A stretch of DNA of 20,050 nt from positions 1-20,050 of the forward strand of contig DKMV01000211.1 in NCBI GenBank assembly GCA_002469605.1, read 5' to 3'. The notes below the pieces were generated by a model, which saw only the letters and a program-made list of their open reading frames with translations, was not told where the DNA came from and ran no database searches. Every line of letters begins with the position of its first letter. Within the stretch, counting starts at the first letter, position 1. The translations under genes were made by a program, and so were the position numbers. This document shows positions 14,563 through 20,050 of the stretch, piece by piece. Source of the DNA: Leclercia sp. UBA7405 (GTDB lineage: Bacteria > Pseudomonadota > Gammaproteobacteria > Enterobacterales > Enterobacteriaceae).

Positions 14563-15333
14563 ATGACGGAATTTCGTGAACAGGGGAGCGGCACGCCGCT
14601 GGTGCTGCTGCACGGCATCAGCTCCGGCGCCGCCTCCTGGCATAAACAGATGGCGCTGGACGGTTATCGCGTGCTGGCGTGGGACATGCCCGGCTATGGC
14701 GACAGCCCGGCGCTGGCGGTAGAGCGGGCCAACGCCGGCGACTACGCCGACGCGCTGGCGGCGATGCTCGACCGGGCGGGCGTCTGGCAGGCGGTCATCG
14801 TCGGCCACTCGCTTGGCGCGCTGGTAGCCTGCGCCTTTGCGGCGAAATTCCCGCAGCGCGTGCTGCACATGGTGCTGGCGGACGCTGCCCAGGGCTACGG
14901 CCAGGCGGCGCCGGAGCAGCGCGAACAGATCTGGCGCAGCCGGGAGCAGCAGATAGCGCTGGGGGGCGAGATCCTGGCCCAGACCCGGGCCGCCAGCCTG
15001 CTGCGCCCCGGCGCGCGGCCGGAGGATATCGCCACCGTGGCGGCGGGCATGCGCCGGCTGCGCGCCGAAGGCTATCTCGCCGCCGCCTGGATGCTGGCCC
15101 ACGACGATATTCACGGCTGGCTGAAGCCCTGGCGCGGCAAATTTGAGGTCTGGTGCGGCGCGCAGGATGCCATCACCCAGCCGGAACGCGTGGCCGGGCT
15201 GGCGGTGCGCTACGCCATGCCCTTTATCACTATTCCGCAGGCCGGGCACGCCAGCTATCTCGACAACGACGCCTTTTTTAACCAACAGCTTTTACGCATA
15301 AACGAAGAGGTGCGCGATGAATGCACAAATTGA
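14563..15333 (+). CDS. Alpha/beta-fold hydrolase (possible meta-cleavage product hydrolase)
   Basis: A 256-aa alpha/beta hydrolase. The oxyanion HGIS is at residues 17-20, the nucleophile elbow GHSLG gives S83, and D202 (GAQDAITQPE) and H229 (AGHASYLD) complete the triad. Short for a BphD-type enzyme (usually about 280 aa) and with a reduced N-terminus. Co-location with an extradiol dioxygenase suggests C-C bond hydrolysis of a meta-cleavage product; lactone or ester hydrolysis is also possible. The gene begins 9 nt after the cupin, and its last 17 bases overlap the next SDR gene, indicating translational coupling. Confidence 0.87.
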   Translation: MTEFREQGSGTPLVLLHGISSGAASWHKQMALDGYRVLAWDMPGYGDSPALAVERANAGDYADALAAMLDRAGVWQAVIVGHSLGALVACAFAAKFPQRVLHMVLADAAQGYGQAAPEQREQIWRSREQQIALGGEILAQTRAASLLRPGARPEDIATVAAGMRRLRAEGYLAAAWMLAHDDIHGWLKPWRGKFEVWCGAQDAITQPERVAGLAVRYAMPFITIPQAGHASYLDNDAFFNQQLLRINEEVRDECTN

Positions 15334-16111
15334 GGGACGCGTCGCGGTGGTCACCGGCGGCTCTTCCGGGATTGGCTTTGAAACCCTGCGCCTGCTGCTG
15401 GGGGAAGGGGCGAAGGTCGCCTTCTGCGGCCGTAACCCGGACCGGCTCGCCAGCGCCCATGCGGCGCTGCAAAACGACTATCCGCAGGGGGAGATCTTCT
15501 CGTACCGCTGCGACGTGCTGAACCCCGAGGAGGTCCAGGCCTTCGCCGATGCGGTGCAGGGGCGGTTTGGCGCGGCGGATCTGTTAATCAATAACGCCGG
15601 CCAGGGCTATGTGGCGCACTTCCACGACACCCCACGCGAGGCGTGGCTAAACGAAGCCGGGCTGAAGCTCTTTGGTGTGATTAACCCGGTGCAGGCATTT
15701 CAGCCGCTGCTGGAGCAGTCGGACATCGCCTCCATTACCTGCGTGAACTCCCTGCTGGCGCTGCAGCCGGAGGAGCACATGATTGCCACCTCCGCCGCCC
15801 GTGCGGCGCTGCTCAATATGACGCTCACGCTCTCGAAAGAGTTGGTGGGCAAAGGCATTCGCGTTAACTCGATTCTGCTTGGCATGGTGGAGTCCGGCCA
15901 GTGGCAGCGCCGCTTTGAGAGCCGGGCGGATAAAAACCAGAGCTGGCCTGAGTGGACGGCAGAGATCGCCCGCAAACGCGGCATTCCGATGGGTCGACTT
16001 GGCAAACCGCAGGAGCCCGCCCGGGCGCTGCTGTTCCTCGCCTCGCCGCTGGCCTCTTTTACCACCGGCGCCGCGCTGGACGTTTCCGGCGGCTTCAGCC
16101 GCCATCTGTAA
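15317..16111 (+). CDS. SDR-family protein with altered catalytic residues
   Basis: A 264-aa Rossmann-fold SDR. The dinucleotide loop TGGSSGIG (13-20), the NNAG motif (92-95) and the C-terminal GRLGKPQEPARALLFLAS and DVSGGF are typical. The catalytic region is not: after S145 (VNSLLAL), the expected tyrosine 13 residues later is T158 and the lysine four beyond is R162 (ATSAARAALLNM), so the canonical YxxxK is TxxxR. R39 in CGRN after beta-2 favours NADP(H). It starts within the 3' end of the hydrolase gene (17-nt overlap, GAAGAGG upstream). It may be a member of the SDR subgroup with a TSAAR-type motif and a different mechanism, or a non-redox member. The substrate is unknown. Confidence 0.88.
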   Translation: MNAQIEGRVAVVTGGSSGIGFETLRLLLGEGAKVAFCGRNPDRLASAHAALQNDYPQGEIFSYRCDVLNPEEVQAFADAVQGRFGAADLLINNAGQGYVAHFHDTPREAWLNEAGLKLFGVINPVQAFQPLLEQSDIASITCVNSLLALQPEEHMIATSAARAALLNMTLTLSKELVGKGIRVNSILLGMVESGQWQRRFESRADKNQSWPEWTAEIARKRGIPMGRLGKPQEPARALLFLASPLASFTTGAALDVSGGFSRHL

Positions 16112-16120
16112 GGACGCATC

Positions 16121-16885
16121 ATGAAAAAAATCATGTTAATTGGTTTTGGCGCCATGGCGCAGGCGGTAATTGAGCGCCTGCCTGCCGGTGTCGCTATCGG
16201 CTGGATCGTGGCGCGTGAATCTCACCACGCGGCGATTTATAAGCAGTTTGGCGATGCGGTGGCGGCGCTGACCTCTCCGATGGCCTGCACCGACACCCCG
16301 GATCTGGTGCTCGAATGCGCCAGCCAGCAGGCGGTGGCCGAGTTTGGCGAAGCGATTTTAGGCCGCGGCTGGCATCTGGCAGTGATCTCCACCGGGGCGC
16401 TGGCCGACAGCGCGCTGGAACAGCGCCTGCTGAATGCTGGCGGCAAGCTGACCCTGCTCTCCGGTGCGGTAGCCGGCATCGACGGCCTGGCAGCGGCGAA
16501 GGAGGGTGGCCTGGAGCGCGTCACCTACCGGTCGCGCAAAAGCCCGGCCAGCTGGCGCGGCAGCTACGCCGAGCAGCTTATCGATCTTAATGCCGTCTCC
16601 GAGGCGCAGATTTTCTTTGAGGGCAGCGCCCGCGAGGCGGCACGCCTCTTCCCGGCCAACGCCAACGTGGCGGCAACCGTGGCGCTGGGCGGCGTGGGCA
16701 TGGATGAGACCCGCGTGCAGTTGATGGTCGATCCGGCCACAAAGCGGAATACCCATACCCTGCACGTCGAAGGGCTGTTTGGCGAGTTCCACCTGGAGCT
16801 GAGCGGGCTGCCCCTTGCCGCTAATCCGAAAACCTCCACCCTGGCGGCACTCAGCGCGGTGCGCGCCTGCCGCGAACTGGCCTGA
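16121..16885 (+). CDS. L-aspartate dehydrogenase family protein (NadX-like)
   Basis: A 254-aa NAD(P)-dependent dehydrogenase. The N-terminal Rossmann loop is GFGAMA (8-13). The family's C-terminal features are SGAVAGIDGL (114-123), LFPANANVAATVALGG (176-191), GMDETRV (193-199), the H212/H215 region of THTLHVEG that should include the catalytic histidine, and NPKTSTLAALSAVRA near the end. Characterised relatives oxidise L-aspartate to iminoaspartate/oxaloacetate plus ammonia; one is P. aeruginosa PA3505. Its setting between an SDR and an aldehyde dehydrogenase, in an oxygenase operon and not with nadA/nadC, argues for a catabolic role on aspartate or another amino compound. It lies 9 nt after the SDR and 9 nt before the aldehyde dehydrogenase. 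Confidence 0.88.
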   Translation: MKKIMLIGFGAMAQAVIERLPAGVAIGWIVARESHHAAIYKQFGDAVAALTSPMACTDTPDLVLECASQQAVAEFGEAILGRGWHLAVISTGALADSALEQRLLNAGGKLTLLSGAVAGIDGLAAAKEGGLERVTYRSRKSPASWRGSYAEQLIDLNAVSEAQIFFEGSAREAARLFPANANVAATVALGGVGMDETRVQLMVDPATKRNTHTLHVEGLFGEFHLELSGLPLAANPKTSTLAALSAVRACRELA

Positions 16886-16894
16886 GGAGCGTCG

Positions 16895-18364
16895 ATGAAC
16901 GATCTGAAGATTTTTATTGGCGGTCAGTGGCGAGAGGGGCGCGGCGAGGCGATGCAGAGCCATTTTCCCGCCGACGGCTCGCTTAACGCCAGCCTGCATG
17001 CCGCGAGCCTTGAGGATCTGGACGAGGCCATCGAGGCCGGGGAGCGCGCCTGGCGTACCCCGGCATGGCGCAACAGCCTGCCGCATATGCGCGCAAAGAT
17101 CCTGCACAAAGTAGCGGATCTGATTGAAGCCCGCGTTGACGAGCTGGCGCAGATGCAGAGCCGCGATAACGGCAAACCGCTGGCGGAAGCGCGCGGCCTG
17201 GTGATGAGCGCCGCGGGCACTGCGCGCTATTTTGCCGCCGCCTGCGAGCTGCTGGAGGGCGAGCTGCCCACCCCGCGCCAGGCGGATTTGCTGACGCTCA
17301 GCCGCTACGAGCCCCTCGGCGTGGTGGCGGCCATTACCCCCTGGAACTCGCCGATCGCCAGCGAAATGCAGAAAGTGGCCCCGGCCATTGCCGCCGGTAA
17401 TGCGGTGGTGCTTAAACCTGCCGAAGCCACGCCGCTGATGGCGCTGGAGCTGGCGCGTATTTTTGAGCAGGCCGGCCTGCCCGCCGGGCTGCTGAGCGTG
17501 CTGCCGGGCAAGGGCTCGGTGATTGGCGATGCGCTGGCCCGCCACCCCCGGGTGCGCAAAATCTCCTTTACCGGCGGGACCACCACCGGCCGCCATCTCG
17601 CCCACGTGGCGGCAGAAAAACTGATCCCGGCCTCGCTGGAGCTGGGGGGGAAATCCCCGACCATCGTGCTGGAAGACGCCGATATTGAGCAGGCGGCGCG
17701 CGGGATCTGCTACGGCATCTTCAGCTCGGCGGGGCAGGCGTGCATCGCCGGTTCGCGCCTCTTTATTCATCAGAGTATCTATGCCCCGCTGATGGCGCGG
17801 CTGCTGGAATTAACGCGCGGCCTGCGGGTCGGCCATCCCTTCACGCCGGGTACCCACCTGGGGCCACTTATCAACGAGAAGCATCGCCAGAGCGTGATGG
17901 CCTACGTGGCGCTGGCGCAGCGCGAAGGCGGGCGGGTGCTGTGCGGCGGGGAGGCTCCGGCCGATCCCGAGCTGGCAAACGGCAGCTTCTTCCAGCCGAC
18001 CATTATTGAGGGGCTGAGCAACAGCGCCCGCGCCTGCCAGGAGGAGATCTTCGGCCCGGTGCTGGTGGCCATGCCCTTTAACGATGAGGCGTCGCTTATC
18101 CGCGAGGCCAACGACTCGGTGTACGGCCTGGCGGCGGGGATCTGGACGCGGGATACCGGCCGCGCCCTGCGCTTAAGCGAGCAGCTGGAGGCGGGCACCG
18201 TCTGGATCAACACCTACAAGGTGTTTGCCATTTCGACCCCGTTCGGGGGCTTTAAAGAGAGCGGTCTGGGCCGCGAAAAGGGCATTCAGGGGCTGAAAGC
18301 CTGGATGCAACAAAAGAGCATTTATCTGGCGACGGGTAACAGCGTCAACCACTGGTGCGACTGA
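16895..18364 (+). CDS. NAD(P)-dependent aldehyde dehydrogenase
   Basis: A 489-aa cytosolic aldehyde dehydrogenase of usual length. It has TPWNSP (N151), KPAEATPL (K174), the coenzyme loop FTGGTTTGRHL, the general base E249 in LELGGKSP, the nucleophile C283 in GQACIAGSRLF, EEIFGPV and the C-terminal FGGFKESGLGREKG. All catalytic residues are present, so it should oxidise an aldehyde to an acid. It is a non-acylating type and so not the acetaldehyde dehydrogenase of the classical meta pathway. The next gene is a ThDP enzyme that could supply its aldehyde by decarboxylating a 2-oxo acid (inference). AGGAGCG precedes the ATG. Confidence 0.94.
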   Translation: MNDLKIFIGGQWREGRGEAMQSHFPADGSLNASLHAASLEDLDEAIEAGERAWRTPAWRNSLPHMRAKILHKVADLIEARVDELAQMQSRDNGKPLAEARGLVMSAAGTARYFAAACELLEGELPTPRQADLLTLSRYEPLGVVAAITPWNSPIASEMQKVAPAIAAGNAVVLKPAEATPLMALELARIFEQAGLPAGLLSVLPGKGSVIGDALARHPRVRKISFTGGTTTGRHLAHVAAEKLIPASLELGGKSPTIVLEDADIEQAARGICYGIFSSAGQACIAGSRLFIHQSIYAPLMARLLELTRGLRVGHPFTPGTHLGPLINEKHRQSVMAYVALAQREGGRVLCGGEAPADPELANGSFFQPTIIEGLSNSARACQEEIFGPVLVAMPFNDEASLIREANDSVYGLAAGIWTRDTGRALRLSEQLEAGTVWINTYKVFAISTPFGGFKESGLGREKGIQGLKAWMQQKSIYLATGNSVNHWCD

Positions 18365-18378
18365 GAAAAGGGTGAGTA

Positions 18379-20019
18379 ATGAGCGAAATGATAACCGTCG
18401 GCGACGCCATCGCCAGAACGCTGGAGCAGTATCAGGTTGAGGCCATCTACGGCGTCATCTCCATTCACAACCTGCCTATCGCCGATGCGGTGGGGCAGCG
18501 GGAAAATATCCGCTTTGTGCCTGCCCGCGGCGAGGCAGGGTCCGTCACCATGGCTGATGCTCACGGGCGTTTTTCCGGCCTCGGCGTGGCGCTGACCAGC
18601 ACCGGTGCCGGAGCGGGCAACGCGGTGGGTGCGCTGGTGGAGGCGATGAACGCCAGTACCCCGCTGCTGCATCTGACCGGGCAGGTAGAGAAGGCCTGGC
18701 TGGACGCCGATACCGGCTTTATCCATGAAACCCGCGATCAGCTCAGCTTCCTGAAGGCCAGCTCCAAACGGGCGTATCGCATCAGCAACGCCGGCCAGGC
18801 GATAGCTATCCTGCACAAAGCCATTCAGGAGGCGCAGACGCCGCCGTGCGGGCCGGTTTCTGTCGAGATTCCGATTGATATTCAGAGCGCGAAAATTCCT
18901 CTGTCGCTGGTGACCGCGGCGGTGAAACCGGCGCCGGCTGCCGCAGTGGATGCCGGGGTGGTGGACGCGCTCTGGGCGCAGCTTAAGCAGGCAAAACAGC
19001 CCCTGCTGTGGCTGGGCGGCGGGGCGCTGGGGAGTGCAGCGGCGGTGAGGCGCCTGGCGGATGCGGGCATCACCGTTATCTCCAGCACCCACGCGCGCGG
19101 CGTGCTGCCGGATAGCCATCGCGCCAGCCTGCGGGCATTCCATAACTCGCCGTCGGTTGAGGCGATAATTTCCCGCTGCGACTTTACGCTGGTGGCGGGC
19201 TCGCGCCTGCGCAGCAACGAGACCCGCTCCTGGACGCTGGAGCTGCCCCATCCGCGGGTACAGATTGATATCGACCCGGCGGCGGCAAGCCGTAACTATC
19301 TGATGAATAACACCCTGGTTGCCGACTGCGCCGCGCTGCTGAATGCCCTGGCGGATAAAGCGCAGGGGCGCGAGTGGGGCAGCGCCCAGTGGGATGCACG
19401 GGTGCAGCAGGCGGTAGCCGAAGCAGAGCAGGGGCTGCGCGAGCAGTGCGGCGCTTACGCGAAGCTTAACGACGCCATTGAGAAAGCCCTGCCGCAGGAT
19501 GGCCTGCTGGTGCGCGATATCACGGTCTCCGGCAGCCTGTGGGGCAGCCGCCTGTTCCGCGCCAGCGGGCCGCTTATGAACATTCACTCCCTGGCGGGGG
19601 CGATCGGCATGGGTCTGCCGATGGCGATTGGCACCGCAATAGCCAACCCGCAGCGCAAAGTGGTGGGTCTGGTGGGCGACGGCGGGCTGAGCCTCAATCT
19701 GGGCGAGCTGGCGACCCTTGCTCAGGAGAAGGCCAACGTCACCCTGCTGGTGATGAACGACGGCGGCTACGGCGTGATGCGCGGCATCCAGGATAAATAT
19801 TTTGGCGGTCGCCAGTATTACAACGAGCTGCATACGCCGGACTTTACCCTACTGGCACAGGCGATTGGCCTGCAGGCCTGGAGCGTTGAGCGGGCGGAGG
19901 ACTTTGACGCGGTGATGACCGAAGCGCTGGCGATGCCGGGGCCGTCGGTGGTGGAGGTGCGGATGGGGCAGATCGGTGCCCTGAAGTTTGCCGGACCGCC
20001 GCAGAAGACGCTTTACTAG
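18379..20019 (+). CDS. ThDP-dependent enzyme, 2-oxo acid decarboxylase / acetolactate synthase-like
   Basis: A 546-aa enzyme with the three-domain layout of the pyruvate decarboxylase/acetolactate synthase superfamily. The N-terminal Pyr domain carries the ThDP-activating glutamate E52 (RGEAGSVTMAD), a central domain follows (about 190-330), and the C-terminal PP domain binds ThDP-Mg through GDGGLSLNLGELATL starting near residue 433 and ending in MNDGGYG. The usual NN of that motif is ND here. No acetolactate synthase small-subunit gene follows, so branched-chain amino-acid synthesis is unlikely. Beside an aldehyde dehydrogenase and an aspartate dehydrogenase-like gene, a 2-oxo acid decarboxylase role is most plausible; benzoylformate, indolepyruvate or oxaloacetate are possible substrates, not demonstrated. 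It is the last gene of the series within the window. Confidence 0.9.
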   Translation: MSEMITVGDAIARTLEQYQVEAIYGVISIHNLPIADAVGQRENIRFVPARGEAGSVTMADAHGRFSGLGVALTSTGAGAGNAVGALVEAMNASTPLLHLTGQVEKAWLDADTGFIHETRDQLSFLKASSKRAYRISNAGQAIAILHKAIQEAQTPPCGPVSVEIPIDIQSAKIPLSLVTAAVKPAPAAAVDAGVVDALWAQLKQAKQPLLWLGGGALGSAAAVRRLADAGITVISSTHARGVLPDSHRASLRAFHNSPSVEAIISRCDFTLVAGSRLRSNETRSWTLELPHPRVQIDIDPAAASRNYLMNNTLVADCAALLNALADKAQGREWGSAQWDARVQQAVAEAEQGLREQCGAYAKLNDAIEKALPQDGLLVRDITVSGSLWGSRLFRASGPLMNIHSLAGAIGMGLPMAIGTAIANPQRKVVGLVGDGGLSLNLGELATLAQEKANVTLLVMNDGGYGVMRGIQDKYFGGRQYYNELHTPDFTLLAQAIGLQAWSVERAEDFDAVMTEALAMPGPSVVEVRMGQIGALKFAGPPQKTLY

Positions 20020-20031
20020 AGTACGCTGCTT

Positions 20032-20050
20032 CCCCTCACCCTAACCCTCT
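20032..20050. repeat. Start of a second copy of the C/G-rich palindromic repeat
   Basis: CCCCTCACCCTAACCCTCT, cut by the window edge, matches the first 19 bases of the 36-bp unit at 4543-4578 with two differences. It begins 12 nt after the stop of the ThDP enzyme gene, a place where these elements often close an operon. A complete copy beyond the edge would likely form the same hairpin. Confidence 0.7.

Noticed and set aside
16121..16885. NadX acting in NAD biosynthesis
   Set aside because: No nadA or nadC neighbours; the gene is embedded in an oxygenase operon, and enterobacteria normally use NadB for that step.
16358..17770. Reverse-strand frame of 470 codons across the NadX-like and aldehyde dehydrogenase genes
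   Set aside because: It spans two well-supported genes on the other strand and shows no domain or start signal.
18322..19833. Long reverse-strand open frame (about 500 codons) opposite the ThDP enzyme gene
   Set aside because: It lies antisense to a gene with clear catalytic motifs; in GC-rich coding DNA such shadows are common. The product has no recognisable domain and no ribosome binding site.
18379..20019. Acetolactate synthase of branched-chain amino acid synthesis
   Set aside because: No small regulatory subunit gene follows, and the context is catabolic; the family fold alone does not support this role.

Overview
The window comes from a gamma-proteobacterium of the family Enterobacteriaceae. 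The left quarter carries the conserved enterobacterial order galP - metK - yqgB - speA - speB, with products that look nearly identical to the Escherichia coli proteins. Dispersed C/G-rich palindromic repeats, dense GC-rich codons and the accessory catabolic cluster suggest an Enterobacter/Klebsiella/Lelliottia-like genome, but the genus is an inference.

Region 1 (1-5699) is core genome. It holds the 5' end of galP (reverse strand) with a perfect CRP site and a perfect GalR/GalS operator. metK (reverse strand) follows, with its terminator and three tandem MetJ-box-like octamers. A long speA leader contains a possible 51-codon upstream reading frame with a strong Shine-Dalgarno sequence, a terminator-like hairpin, and the small gene yqgB. 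speA and speB then convert arginine to agmatine and agmatine to putrescine. Between speA and speB lie a double palindromic repeat, a good sigma-70 promoter and a rho-independent terminator-like hairpin directly before speB, an arrangement that resembles an attenuated leader.

Region 2 (5701-20019) is an accessory catabolic island directly after speB. In E. coli K-12 loiP and tktA would be expected there. One MFS transporter gene reads leftward. A long AT-rich divergent promoter region separates it from a tightly packed rightward series of 14 genes: Rieske ferredoxin, a small recombinase-like helix-turn-helix protein, Rieske oxygenase alpha subunit, SDR, IclR regulator, two-domain VOC extradiol dioxygenase, ferredoxin reductase, second MFS transporter, cupin, alpha/beta hydrolase, second SDR, L-aspartate-dehydrogenase-like protein, aldehyde dehydrogenase and a ThDP-dependent decarboxylase-like enzyme. 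Most neighbours overlap or lie less than 26 nt apart, so a single operon is likely. Only the gap before the VOC gene (78 nt) is larger.

The upper half has the logic of a three-component oxygenase pathway: ring dioxygenation, dehydrogenation to a catechol, meta-cleavage, and C-C hydrolysis. The lower half (aspartate-dehydrogenase-like, aldehyde dehydrogenase, ThDP enzyme, second SDR, cupin) does not match a textbook meta-cleavage route, which would use a hydratase, aldolase and acylating aldehyde dehydrogenase. The substrate is therefore unknown to me. Three copies of a 16-bp palindrome with consensus GKTTCAYNNRTGAAAC in the divergent promoter region are the probable operators of the embedded IclR regulator. 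No tRNA, rRNA, CRISPR, transposase or integrase is visible.
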